From NCBI GenBank assembly GCA_032622095.1, contig CP136063.1:76981980-77045979 (forward strand): DNA of 64,000 bases, written 5' to 3'. The first letter of the stretch is position 1, and the number at the start of each line of letters is the position of its first letter. The notes under the pieces were generated by a model, which saw only the letters and a list, made by a program, of their open reading frames with translations, was not told the origin of the DNA and did no database searches. The DNA is from Siphonodentalium dalli. Lineage: Eukaryota > Mollusca > Scaphopoda > Gadilida > Siphonodentaliidae. Shown here piece by piece: positions 1-11,775 of this stretch. A program made the position numbers and the translations under genes.

Positions 1-160
1 CTTTCGACCATGGTGTACTTGCCATTCGGCCGCAGTGTACTTGCAGTTCGGCCGCGGTGCTCAACTGCAGTTACAAACTCTGGCACCACGGCCGAACGGC
101 AAATACACCGCGGTGCCAATGGACACTTGTTTTGTCGAGCGGGGTACATGTACGATATTT
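1..160. repeat. GC-rich inverted repeat
   Basis: Two arms built from the words CGGCCGNA and GTACAC/GTGTAC face each other. The left arm reads TGTACTTGCCATTCGGCCGC with a second partial unit after it. The right arm, near 88-125, reads GGCACCACGGCCGAACGGCA and continues to ACACCGCGGTGCC. Transcribed or single-stranded, the stretch could fold into an imperfect hairpin. The element may extend past the left window edge, so its class is unknown. Confidence 0.5.
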
Positions 161-1309
161 CCTCATTGAAGAAGAGTGGCTGTGGCTAATTTTCCGCTAC
201 TGGTGGGATAAAGAGACAATCTTATTATGCCACTCAGGGCATATATCGCATATATCTCATCTGGATTTGCGAGAATCCATATATACTTTTTCACTAGAAT
301 CCACGGTAATTTGCGAGAATCTACCGTAGAAATATAAGCCCTGCCGCTAGCAGCGTAATAGTCTTTGGACTGATAATGGTTATTTTGCGGCCAGCAGCAG
401 AATAATGATATATTTATTTATAACGTAGCCTGTTTGGCTATTCTGTCGCGAATCATAAATGTGCTTTTATTATTTTAAGGCCCACTTTATGATGTTGACA
501 TTGACTACGGTTACCCGATTAAATACCCGATTCCCATGGCCCTACTCTAGCTATAGTCACGTTCCTGCATATGTACATACGTGTACCGGTACATGTGTAT
601 GCGACAGCCAACACAAGTACATGTAATTCATGTGCTGGGCGCGTTACGGTATTGTTTTAAGTAGCGCCCCGCCAACAAAGGCAATATGGAGGCATAATGA
701 TCCAGATACGGTATACATGTACATACCGGTATAGGTTTTGAGAAAGATCTAAATGGTGGATTCAACGTTGTCATGGGTTTTGACAGCGATAAAAATCCAG
801 CAAATTTTTTGTTGCGGTCAAATTCCCATGACCACATTAAAACTGCTGTTCATTTCTTATTCCGGTATATTAATTTAAGGGGAATCACTGCACTTGATGT
901 TCATACTTCCATGTGTAATGCCAATCAATGCGGCCAGATACCAGGCGATGGGTGGAGTTTTTAATTTGACAGCTGAAACAATGTGGGCAACTTCAATGTC
1001 GTGTAAAGTTCACAGTGTGCTATCAGCTGGAAGATTACATTGAAAACATGTTCATGTCAAATTCACAAAAAGTGTACATGATTTTTAGTAACATGTTTAC
1101 TGTTGTGACATTTCTCTTTGATCCATCATGGTTTGAAGTGGTGACCTTTATGCAGCAGGGTTAGTGGTTACCACAGTATGTTACCACAGTACATAAATTA
1201 CCGAGGTGACACCACGTTATCGGTGGCCAATTACATTAAGGATAGCTATAGTTGTTGGCTAAATTGTCATACATGTACCGATACATGTACCGGTAGTTAC
1301 ATGTACTAG
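161..1309. other. no gene seen; dispersed short palindromic words
   Basis: No coding pattern is visible. The stretch holds several TACATGTA and TACCGGTA words (about 561-600, 707-735 and 1268-1312). Near 878-920 there is a short match to the roughly 700 bp repeat found at 2040-2770 (a segment like GGAATCACTGCA followed by TTCATACTTCCATG), so a fragment of that repeat is probably present. Confidence 0.45.
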
Positions 1310-1990
1310 TACCGGTGTAACACGTCATCTCCCCCCCCCCCTGGGTATGTTCCCCCCGGGGGGAAGATTTCCTAGGATATCTCCCCCACCCTGGATATCC
1401 CCCCCCCATGTACGACTAAAAAATAATTTTACTCATATGATATCGTTTGGTTCTGAAATGGCCAGAAAAATGTTTTTTGAGATTAAAAAAATAAAAATAA
1501 TTCTTTTTTTTTATTTAATAAAACAAAAGTGACAAAATTAGTGTTTTCACGAATTTGATTGTCTGTTCATGAAATGACCAGAAAAATGTTTTTTTTTAAT
1601 TCAATTTTTTTCTTTTCTTTCAAACGTCCAGGCTTGGATATTCCACCCACACCCCCACCCAGCACCTACATGACAAAAAAATCATCTTATGGTTTTATCG
1701 CTTATTTTGCTTTATATAGTAATGAAACAGCGAGAAATTAGCTTCTCCAAGAGAAAGTTGTTTGAGTCAGGGTTTGGGGTGGGGGGGGGAGATGTCCAGG
1801 TCAGGATATCTCCCCCCCACCCAGCACCTACTTGACAAATAAATCATTGTATGGATTTATTGCTTGTTTTGCTTTATATAGTCATGAAACAGCGAGAAAT
1901 TAACTTCTTATGAGAAAAAGTTTTTTGAGTCAGGGTTTGGGGGGGGGGAAATGTCAAGGTCAGGATACCTTGTTCTTACATGTACATGTA
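1310..1990 (+). repeat. C-run minisatellite repeat, copy 1
   Basis: The segment opens with CATCTCCCCC and CACCCTGGATATC motifs, then ACGACTAAAAAATAATTT and GAAATGGCCAGAAAAATG. About three units follow, headed by TGTCCAGG(T/C)..GGATA near 1627, 1793 and 1948, spaced about 155-166 bp. Each unit carries CCCAGCACCTAC, ATGACAAAAAAATCAT, TTTATATAGT.ATGAAACAGCGAG and GTTTGAGTCAGGGTTTGGGG. The same order occurs at 4850-6060, so this is a dispersed element with internal tandem growth. Open frames here are repeat translations, not genes. Confidence 0.8.
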
Positions 1991-2039
1991 TACATGTACA
2001 TACCATTCATAAATGTATAGTGTAAATTGCAGCATGTTA

Positions 2040-2770
2040 TTGTCATGTTAGTACTCTGTGAGTCTAGTGTTATTTAAACAAATGCCATGTTATGTAAACA
2101 AACAGTACCGGTACATACAGAGTATGCAATAAGCAAAACACTCAACACGGTGGAGACCGCCACTACATGTATGTAATTGAACTTTTGTTAGAAATGCCAC
2201 CAAGTTGTTTACAACATACCGGTATAGCTATCGCTAATCTTCACCTCAAGATATCTGTGTTGAATGGGTCACCATCAATCACTCTCCTAAGAATCGTAAC
2301 GGTGTGGAGTGTTTTGCTTACCGCTCACTGTTTACGTGCTGTACATGTATATACCTGTAAACAAACGCTTGGCTCACACAAAGTCAAAGTGTGTTTCAAC
2401 TTTTGTGGATAAGAATGCATTCATATTATCATTATTATCTTCTACCCGGTACCTGTATAGTCTTAGTATATTCTTGGGGAAATTTTCATAATTTGGTAAA
2501 AAAAATTCTAAGTTATAACCTGTACATGTATAACAAAGGCCATCCATGCATTTAAGAACCGCAGATATAAGGAGAGTCACTGCATTTTATCTTCATGCCT
2601 GAGAACTGGGACCACATGCATCGTGGTGCAACCCCGGTACACACAGTATACACCTTACCGCCGTGTTGGAAGTTACCACAGTATACAGGGACATTTCTAT
2701 GGTTGTTTTGATACCTCTTACAGGTATGGGCGCCCAAACTCGAGAAGCCCAAATGACTCCCAAATTCCTA
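2040..2770 (+). repeat. ~700 bp dispersed repeat, forward copy
   Basis: The segment runs from AATAAGCAAAACACTCAACAC through GGGTCACCATCAATCACTCTC, GTGTTTTGCTTA, TGTGGATAAGAATGCATTCAT, CCATCCATGCATTTAAG, CTGCATTTTATCTTCATG and GTGGTGCAACC. Its diverged reverse complement lies at 3740-4480 with these landmarks in reversed order. No protein-coding frame is conserved between the two copies, so it is a non-coding repeat. Its ends are not resolved. Confidence 0.75.
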
Positions 2771-2839
2771 GTGGACAGTATTGAGTCAACCTGAATTTTC
2801 AAGGCAATTCAACAATATGCGATGTAAATAAAAAGTCTG

Positions 2840-3230
2840 CCATTGCAATACAGCCTTCATTTGCATGTTGAATTTTTAAATCAGAAATTTAAATGTCATA
2901 TTTATAATATACAATTGGTTCGGTGTATAAGCCATATTTAAAAGTTATATTGGGATACCGTTACTTCATATACAAATGTAGATCTTCGGCCCAAGTTCGG
3001 GGTGTCCTCTAGATGGGAGCTTACCATTTTTTCAGAATTATTTTAAAAACATGGCCACCGGTGGTCATATTGGATTTCAAATTTTAATCCATCGTTACAC
3101 CAGTCAGCCTACAATTATATAAAGTGAAATGCATTGAAAAATTACAGGCATTTTTGGATCAACTCTAGATGGGAGCTATTGAATTTGTACAATTTCAGAT
3201 GAAAAACATGGATGCTGACAGCCATCTTGG
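2840..3230 (+). repeat. dispersed ACATGGCCGCC..GGCCATCTTGGAT repeat
   Basis: Two degenerate units contain CTCTAGATGGGAGCT followed by AAAAACATGGCCACCGGTGGTCATATTGGAT-like (near 3050) and ATGAAAAACATGGATGCTGACAGCCATCTTGGAT-like (near 3200) sequence. The same module recurs at about 59.66-60.3 kb and 63.9-64.0 kb. It carries a short palindrome (GGCCGCC/GGCGGCC-like). Class unknown. Confidence 0.6.
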
Positions 3231-3235
3231 ATCTC

Positions 3236-3352
3236 ACTGAGAGCTTTCCGATGAATGGCAACAAGCCATATTTCCAACTAAATCCTGAAAAGTTTATACT
3301 AATAATTCTGCTGTGGTTAAGGGGTCGTTTATTTAGACCATTACTGTACCGG
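3236..3352 (+). mobile_element. palindromic TA MITE, half copy
   Basis: The segment from GAGAGCTTTCCGATGAATGG through AAGCCATATTTCC, AATTCTGCTGTGGTTAAGG to CATTACTG matches the right arm of the palindromic MITE seen at 26773-26957 and 32746-34114. The left arm is absent, and the element joins directly to the ATCTTGGAT repeat, which suggests a recombination or deletion junction. Confidence 0.7.
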
Positions 3353-3739
3353 TACATGTAATCCGAAGACATACAAGCAAGTTAACTCACGCCCACGATT
3401 CTGAGCATAAAGTCTGTTATATAGAAGAGTAACGGGACGGGACTCGGTCCAAAACAGCATCGACCCAACCAATATCATACAGTGTCATAAGTTGTTGTGA
3501 TATGAGATTATAATGAGAAGACTTGGTTTAATTAAATTCGAGTGGTATTTATATAGGAAATTGCTACCGTACCGACCGGTACTGTATCTCTTAATTCAAT
3601 TTATCTAATTCAATTTATTTTGAATTGCCCAAAATGCACATTAATACAATGCCTGTACATGTATATAATATATAAATGCGAATGTGTCTCTGACCCTCTC
3701 TCTTTCTCTTCAGTACATGTAAATGTATGTCCAGCTATA

Positions 3740-4480
3740 ACGGTACTTAAAAGTAATTGACCACCTACCGGTACATGTATAACGTGATGTTATCCCAGTA
3801 ATACTGCGGTAACCTCCAACACTGGGATAAGGTTACCGCTTGAACACTACATGTACCTTGGTTGCACCACGACACATGCGGTCCTGGTTCGCATACATGA
3901 AAATAAAATGCAGTGATTCTCCTCATATCTGTGGCACTTAAAGACATGGATGGCCTTCGTTATAGGTTGTAATTTATAAATAACAGTTTAATACCAAATT
4001 ATGAAAATTTCCCCAAAAATATACTAATAATATAGAATAATGATCATATTATGAATGCATTATTATCCACAAATCACACTTTGTACATGTATGAGCCGAT
4101 CGTTTGTTTATATATGGTACAGCATGTAAATAGTGAGCGATAAGCAAAACATGCAACACTGTGGCGAGAGTGATTCATGTCGAGAGTGATTCATGGTGAC
4201 CCATTCAACACAAAAATCTTGAGAGGTGAAGATAAGCGATAGATATACATGTACCTGTATGTTGTAATCAACTTGTGGGCATTTCTAACAAAAGTTCAAA
4301 AAGTGGGCGTCTCCTTAGTGTTGAGTGTTTTGCTTATCACATACTTTTTATGTACATGTACTGTTTGTTTACATAACACGGCGTTTGTTTACTTAACACA
4401 GGGTACTAACATGCCAATAACATGCCGCAATTTACACAATATTTATGATTTGTTTAAGAACAAGGTTTGTCTATAATACA
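3740..4480 (-). repeat. ~700 bp dispersed repeat, inverted copy
   Basis: This is the diverged reverse complement of 2040-2770. GGTTGCACCACGACACATG near 3860, AAAATGCAGTGATTCTCCTC near 3905, TTATCCACAAATCACACTTTG near 4070, GTGACCCATTCAACACAAA near 4196 and GTGTTTTGCTTATCAC near 4326 match the forward copy in opposite order. A local tandem duplication, GAGAGTGATTCATG twice, lies near 4164-4195. Confidence 0.75.
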
Positions 4481-4849
4481 TGTATAATATTTCTGTTTAT
4501 GGCGGTTTTAACCGATGTGACTATTTTAACCATACATGTACAATATACATGTATACATGTACATGTACCCACCGGCAACACTTACCGTATCTTTAACAAG
4601 ATCCTCATGGACATATTATTTTCTTCAATTTTTGGTGTGACGACCGTGGTATCATAACCAAATGGTACCATAACTCCACCGGAGTTCCCATTTTGATACT
4701 GCTGTGGATACAGTAATACAACCGGTTATACCGTGGTCATTACTGGGGTATCACCCCATTTTTCAAGTCAACGACTTTGATCATAGTGGTATGTTCCATA
4801 TGCATGTACATCAAGCCATCCACATTTCAGCACTGACTGCGATGAAATT

Positions 4850-6060
4850 TGGCATGGATACCGGTGTACCACATCATCTCCCCCAGGATATCTCCCCCAC
4901 CCTGGATATCTCCCCCCCCCATATATGACTAAAAAATAATTTCACTCATTTGATATTGTTTGACCCTGAAATGGCCAGAATTTTTTTTTGGAGATTTAAT
5001 ATATTTTTTTTCTTTAAATTTTATTTTCTCAAGTGACAATTATTTTTTTCACACTTTTCAGTTTAATCCCGAAATGGCCAGAAAAATGACTTTTGAGATT
5101 TAAATTTATTTGTATTTAATTGTCCAGGTCTTGATATCTTCCCCAACCCAGCACCTACATGTACATGACAAAAAAATCATCTTATGGTTTTATTGCTTTA
5201 TATAGTCATGAAACAGCAAGAAATTAACTTCTTCGGAGTCAGGGTTTGGGTTGGGGCGGTGAGATGTCCAGGTCAGGATACCAGTATTTCACCCCCCCCC
5301 CCCCCCAACCCAGCACCTACTAGTACATGACAAAAAAAATCACCTTATCATTTTATTGCTTTATATAGTCTGACATCAAACAGCGAGAAATTTACTTCTG
5401 AGAAAAAATTTTCGCGTCAGGGTTTGGGGTGGGAGAAGATGTCCAGGTCAGGATATCTCCCCCCACCCATGAAACAGCGAGAAATTAATTTCTTTTGCGA
5501 AAACGTTATTTGAGTCATGGTTTGGGGGGGGGAGATGTCCAGGTTATGATATCCCCCCCCCACCCAGCACCAACATGACAAACAAATCATCTTATAGTTT
5601 TATCGCTTATTTTGCTTTATATAGTCATGAAACAGTGAGAAAGAAACTTTTTCCAAGAGAAAGTTGTTTGAGTCAGGGTTTGGGGTGGTGGGAAATGTCC
5701 AGGTTAGGATATCTCCCCCCCCCCCCCCACCAGCACCTACATGACAAAAAACTCATATTATGGTTTTATGGGGGGATGTCCAGGTCAGGATATCTTCCCA
5801 CAACCCAGCACCTACATGTACATGTACATGACAAAAACTCATCTTATGGTTTTATTGCTTATTTTGCTTTATATAGTCATGAAACAGCAAGAAATTAACT
5901 TCTTCGGAGAAAAAGTTGTTTGAGTCAGGGTTTGGGTTGGGGCGGTCAGATGTCCAGGTCAGGATACCAGTATTTCCCCCGCCACCCAGCACCTACATGT
6001 ACATGACAAAAAAAATCACCTTATCATTTTATTGCTTTATATAGTCATCAAAGCACACTT
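4850..6060 (+). repeat. C-run minisatellite repeat, copy 2 (about 7 units)
   Basis: The leader resembles copy 1: ACCGGTGTACCACATCATCTCCCC, CACCCTGGATATCTCCCC, ATGACTAAAAAATAATTTCACTC and GAAATGGCCAGAA. Seven heads of the type TGTCCAGGT..GATA follow, near 5124, 5267, 5440, 5535, 5693, 5776 and 5950. Spacing alternates between about 143-174 bp and shortened units of about 83-95 bp, so some units carry deletions. Long C-runs are polymorphism-prone. Frames such as the one near 5575-5898 simply translate the repeat. Confidence 0.85.
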
Positions 6061-8556
6061 TGTCAATTATTATCACGTTTTACAGTATGAAATTTGAAAA
6101 AAAGAAATATAGATGCAGTCCCATGCATGTCCATTTTGGATATGATGATCGCTAATTACAGATCCATAGGAAGATACGTTTACAGTTAAACATAATATAT
6201 AAACAATGGCAAGCCTGTAACACATCAAAGGCACACCAAACTCGTTGAAGATGACCGCCAAACGTCGGTTGCGTTATCAAAGGAAGCCGCATCAGAAGTG
6301 GCGACAGAACAGGCTGTCGGGTGGTAAATTGTGCTATATACACTGTTACTTTTACTTCCAGGCATTGTATTTGCGCATAGTACTGCTTAAATAGACAACC
6401 ATACCCCCCCCCCCCCCGTTTGGGCGATTAGTCGACGAAAGTAAATAACCGTCGACTACCATGCACACCTGCCGAAGGTTAGTCGAATAATCGTGGCAAG
6501 CTTAGCACTGATGTGTGATTGGCCTAATTGATATACGAAATTTAATGAACCATTGTGCATGTCTGAAGTGTAATTAATCATACCACGACTTAAGGCCTAA
6601 TTGAATCTTATTTGATGGGGATATGAATGTATGAAGTTATTTTTATAAGATTTAAAAAAGGCAGATATATCCTAGCTTATGCGTGTGTTTTAGCTGTGGT
6701 TCGTTAATTACGCTAGCGTACCGGTATGCTCATATTATATCTTGAGTTCAAAGAGTTGTGAATTCACTTAAGTTTATGAACAGAGCCTGGTGAAATGTTA
6801 CTGTGTGGCGAGTCATACTCGTCTTCGAGCTACATGTATGCATGGTTTTATTAACGGTTTGTATTGTGAAGAGGTGAAATTGCCCGAAACCTCCACTGTT
6901 CCATTTTGCACCAGGTTCTATTCATAAACAATTTTTAATTGAAATTTTTATTTTTACTGTGTAATATTTGGGTTAAGTCTAATACATCAAAAGTTAGAGG
7001 TTTGGGGGAGTACATGTATGAGGATGCCACGGGAATTTTCAAAATGTTAGCCTCTAGCCCAAGCCCAAGTAAAAAAAATTGCAGAAAGGTTGCTGTTTTT
7101 TGGCATCTGGCATTTCACTAATTTTATGTCTAAAATCCGCATAAAACCCTACTGATATCACTCACATAACTGGGAAATTATCTCCTTTATACCAAACGAC
7201 AGTTTCATCTGTTTCAGAAGCTGTTTAATTAAAATAAAATGGAATATACAGGTAAATATTTTTGTCTTTAAATATGGGCTGATAGGCATATGTCTACCAC
7301 ATACATATATATTCAATGGAGTTTCCAAGTCAACGTGTGATGAGAGTATGCTATAGTTCTTCCTGTGTGGTAAAATTCCAATCTGCTAAATGGAAATTCT
7401 AACGCATCAATATAGTGAACAAATACACTTATACAGTAAGTCAGTAACCCATCAGCAGTTGATAGTTGCACATAAAACACTATTATAAGGCATATGCATC
7501 CAATTTTACAGAAACAAATGATATATCTCCCAGCATATCCCCTGTATATCCAGTGAGGTATCATTTCCACCCGCAAGCTACCGGTATTACACGAACCGAA
7601 CATGTGTTTTGGCTATTTGGCTCTAACACATTTTAAGCTCATAACATCTCAGGACAGTGAACTCAATCTTGACTTTCGAGTCACTGTTGATGTTATGTAG
7701 ACATATCCATGACATATCAGTTGTTAAGCTTCAATTCAACTAGAGTTGACATATTTTGGAAATAAATACATACCGGTATCTAGAGAGGATACATGTATTT
7801 GCCAGGATGCAATTGGAAATATTATTTTATAAATTGCTGATAGGTGTATCTGCAAACCTAGGTCTTTGTGCAGGATAGACGCAATTTCTAACTAATTCCA
7901 GATTGATTAGTCTGTCAACCAGCACATTATCTACCATTATTTGATACAACTTGTCTACTGGAACATCTTCTTTATACAAAATGACAAGCAGTCACTATGT
8001 CAGACTGTAGGTGTTGTGAGATCAACATATTCATCTGAGTTGATATAAAACATGCAAATAATTCATTGATTAGCTTGATGCACTGATGAACGTTATTTTC
8101 TAGCCATTGATAGTCACATTAATGTTTGAGAGCTGCTCGCTCTTTTCCATGCACACATTGATCTAGGTTTAAAAGTCCTACAGGTAGTTACATGAGGAAA
8201 AGTTTATTTATTTCAGTTTTACTTTTCTCGAAGCTTCTTTCCAAGGGTGTCGGGAAGGAAGTTTTTCACCTCACCGTCCCATATGCAACATGTCAGCTTT
8301 ATGTCACCTCCAATAAAGCCCATATACGGGTCCAGTAACATAAATAAGGTGTTTTTGCAGCTATAATAAGTTTTAAACTGTTAAAATGTTAAATATGAGC
8401 ACAAAAGGTCTTTAGTAAAACATTTGTATGAGGTTGTAAAAAATATGATTTTTTGCCTCTCGGACTACCCACCCCGATATACCTTCCTGCATCCCTACAG
8501 TGTATAATATCGGTAGCTTTGCGCAAGTCGGCATCTCTATGAGTGCATTCTAGTTT
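6061..8556. other. no gene seen
   Basis: About 2.5 kb of AT-rich sequence with a C homopolymer near 6404-6418 and short open frames lacking any recognisable motif. No convincing repeat pair, RNA gene or coding pattern was found by eye. Confidence 0.4.
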
Positions 8557-8834
8557 GTTACTGTTTTCCTGATATGGAAATAATAAAGAGAGTTTATATC
8601 ATTTGTGTGTGATTAACGAATAGAATTGCGCTGTGTTATGTAAACAGAAGCAAAACTTATGTAACACCTGAAGGTTCTTGTTTACGTGCAACATCGTACG
8701 ACTTGACGACAATATACTATTTACGCGCTGATTATGTTTGACATATGAACAAAACTATATATATTTTAATATTCCTTCCGTTGATGGCGATTGAACAAAT
8801 ATGAATATTTCTGCAACGAACGCCGCCCGTGTCT
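8557..8834 (-). mobile_element. TTAA MITE family 1, truncated copy
   Basis: The segment from GTTTGTTACTGTTTTCCTG through AATAATAAAGAGAGTTTATATC, TTTGTGTGTGATTA, GACGACAATATACTATTTACG to GAACGCCGCCCGTGTCT matches the right-hand part of the copies at 11776-12703 and 40758-41248. The right terminus abuts TTAA (8835-8838) as in all family members. The left half is missing. At the position where the 11.8 kb copy holds a nested MITE, this copy reads straight through (TATGTAACACC). Confidence 0.8.
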
Positions 8835-8838
8835 TTAA

Positions 8839-9400
8839 GGTGTGTTCACAAGCTGGCGAATCCGCCCAGAAATTGTGCACAAAATTCGTAGTAGAGTGTT
8901 GTAGAGTGCTATATGTTATTAATGACAAACAACAAACTTAAAAATAAATATGCCCAATCTTTTACTACATGCGCATGGAGATTTTGGACAATTCTTCAAG
9001 TTATTACACATTTTCCCGAAATTAGTCGTAAAATATCGGACAGAAATCATTCGTGCAATAACTCGTGGCATAACATTTATTCTACGTCCACACAGATAGC
9101 AAAATTTGTTGAGAAATTTTCATAATTATGTTCATATAAGAATTTTTCATAATTATGTTCATATATAGATGGCTATCTATATAGTGCGGACAATTGAGTG
9201 ATGCAGTTTTTAATTGTATAATATGCATGTACGTCGTCATTTTATTTATAACCTATTACATGTATAATGAGCTATAAAACAAAATGAATATTTTGATGTA
9301 ATTCACAGTGTTATATCACTCCACCAAATGTGGGTGAAATGTCGCCGGTAGCAGCGGTATTACCGAGTCATCAAGGGAGGTAAACCCTGCATGGAGTTTG
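8839..9400. other. no gene; weak Harbinger-like MITE terminus
   Basis: Right after the TTAA at 8835-8838 comes GGTGTGTTCACAAGCTGGCGAAT. It resembles the terminus of the TAA-flanked MITE at 12125-12528 (GGCTACGTTCATACGCTGGC). A related internal string (CTACGTCCACACAGATAGC) lies near 9083. No clean partner end was found, so only a remnant is suggested. A short direct repeat, TTTTCATAATTATGTTCATAT, occurs twice near 9118-9165. Confidence 0.3.
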
Positions 9401-9403
9401 GCA

Positions 9404-9467
9404 TTCTCCTTTATATGCGAGTCCCCCATAGGGAGCCTCGCACAGAAAGAGCGTGCACTGGCGTACA
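9404..9467. repeat. degenerate hairpin related to the double-hairpin element
   Basis: GCATTCTCCTTTATATGCGAGTC, then CCCCATAGGG, then GCCTCGCACAG resembles one decayed terminal hairpin of the elements at 23811-24179 and 58121-58488 (GCATTCTCTTATATATGCGAGTCGACC). The descending arm is strongly diverged. Confidence 0.45.
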
Positions 9468-9599
9468 ATGTCAAGGTAAATATTGTTAGGCCAATATATC
9501 TATATCTATATTTGCGAATGTCTGTCTGTCTGTGTTCTATAGAAATTCACAGGGGACCATCTAGATGGCACCAAAGGGTATACTAGAGGTAACTTTTTA

Positions 9600-10690
9600 C
9601 GAGAAAGATAATGGTGCGGGATATAATTTTTCTAACGTGACGCCGTTTTTGTCAGGGGCAGAAAAGGGGAGGGGCAGCAAAGATGTTTGTCGCCGATTGC
9701 CACGAATAATCATTCCCATGATATGAGGAATATAATGGTGTTGTTTAAATATATCAAAAGTGGCGCCATTTGCGTCGGGGATGCACGGAAGGGGGAGGGG
9801 CACCTAATTGATCAAACTAACCGATTTCCACCAAATTTATATATATTCTTCTCCATGATACAAGGACTCTAATTGTGCGATTTAAAGACTCCAAATTGCT
9901 GTCGTTTGGATGAAAGATTGTGGGAGGGGCACTCAATTTGATAAGAATGTGTTTAGTCGCCTATTGCCACCACACGTATACAATATCATCCCCATGGTAT
10001 GAGGAGTGTAATGGTCTGGTTTAAATCTGTCAAACGTGGCATCATTCGAGTCAGTGGTGAACTGAAAGGCGGAGGGGCACCAAAATTTATACGCAATAAT
10101 TTTAGCGCCAATTTCCACCAAAGTGATACGCATTCTTATCCATAATACGAGGAGTCTGATCGTGTGATTTAAAGACGCCATGTTGGTGCTGTTTTTGGTG
10201 AGAGATGTGGGTGGGTGTGCACTAAATTTGATCGAAATTGATTTAGTCGCCGATTAGTACCAAACTTATCAATAATCATCTCCATGATATCAGGAGTCTA
10301 ATTGTGTGGTTTAAGGATGTCACAAGCCATCGCAAGTGGGACCATTCGTGTAAGGATGCATAGAGGGTGAGAAGAACTAAAAAAAAGATGAACAATATGT
10401 TTAGCGCCGATTTCCACCAGATTGATACATATTCGTCTCCGTGATACGATAATCTAATCGTGTGGTTTAGATACGCCAAATTGGTGCTGAATGAGAGATA
10501 TGGGGGCCCTAAATTTGATACTAATTTGTATACTCGCCAATTTTCACCAATGTTATATATATTTTGATTATATTTCCATGAGTCTAAGTGTGTGGTTTAA
10601 TGATGAAAAAAGAGGCGCCGCCTCCACCTGAAATAGGGACGGGAGGGTCACCAAAACTGATAAAAATATGTTTAGTGCCAATAACCATGA
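9600..10690 (+). repeat. degenerate satellite, about 7 units of ~145 bp
   Basis: A recurring string of the type CTAAT(G/C)GTGTGGTTTAAAGA occurs near 9732, 9868, 10007, 10158, 10296, 10452 and 10583, spaced about 131-156 bp. Between occurrences each unit carries GGGAGGGGCACC.AA.TTGAT, TTTAG(T/C)(C/G)CCGATT and CCACCAAA..TATA...ATC.CCATGATA. Divergence between units is high, so the array is old. Minus-strand frames such as 9933-10181 are repeat translations. Confidence 0.8.
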
Positions 10691-11771
10691 TATTCAAACA
10701 AGTTCTTCTCAAATGATACGAGGAATCTCACATAAGAACCACCGTGCGTAAAGATAGAATTTGTGGCCGTATACTGGCAGGATATTGTCCATATCCGTAA
10801 TCGTAATCGTGAATGGGTCTCTATTACTTGAAAGCTACATTTTACAGTGGGCCTATACATGCCTCAATACTCACTTGTAAGTTTGAGTCACAGAAAAAAC
10901 CCCAACAGTATGTGTTTAATGTGTACGTATATATATATGGTGAAATGGAAAGGTTAACAACGCTGATAATCAGCTGATCATTTCAATATTCCATTCTGTA
11001 GTTACAATAAGTATTCGATGTTTCCAGGTGAAGACGCACGTTTTGCATAAATCCAGCAAAAAATGGCAAGAGATTTTCAACAAAGAATTTCTTGGGATAT
11101 ATCTGGCGAAAAATCTTGAATTTCACATAGCATCATCTTCATTGTATATAGAATCTGAACAATTATTAAGAGGCGATGCAAACAAATAACATCTTCTTTG
11201 TGTGTGTGTCCCTTCGGTGGCAAGAACTGCTAGAATAATTAATAATTTCACACAATACTCCAATCACCAAATAGCTTATTGTCTTGGCTCTATGAGAACA
11301 TGCTTCGTTGTAGCATAATGTTCAGTTATATTTTTAATTGCATAATATAGCATCATATCCTCCATATATTATAATGAAGAATAAAGCAGTCATATATATT
11401 CCAGCCCATCGAAACCAAATGTTGATATACGGTGTGGTCCACTCAAACAGGGGGTAATCAACTGGAATTAGGCCACAGTGTTGAGAGAAATTGTGGTCAG
11501 CTATAACTTGATTATGAACCAATGACCCAGAACTCATCTCAGCTGAATGTTTCATTGCTCAACAGGCATGACATGAACATTCTCAAATATAGAATATTAT
11601 TTATCCTCTCATGATCTTCAGATATTATATCATGGATATATGAACCGCACTTTTGATAACAAATATATTTCACAGAAGTTCTTTGTACCGGAATACAGTA
11701 AAACTTAAAACATATTTCATGCCATAAAAGTAAAGTAACTGAGATTATAATATCCAATGATTTGATGGTTC
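10691..11771. other. no gene seen
   Basis: AT-rich sequence with a GTGTGTGTGT-like short run near 11200 and no recognisable coding or repeat structure. Small minus-strand open frames at 11334-11829 have no motif and partly enter the adjacent MITE. Confidence 0.4.
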
Positions 11772-11775
11772 TTAA

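Noticed and set aside
5575-5898. 107-codon frame
   Set aside because: It lies wholly in the C-run minisatellite and repeats with its units.
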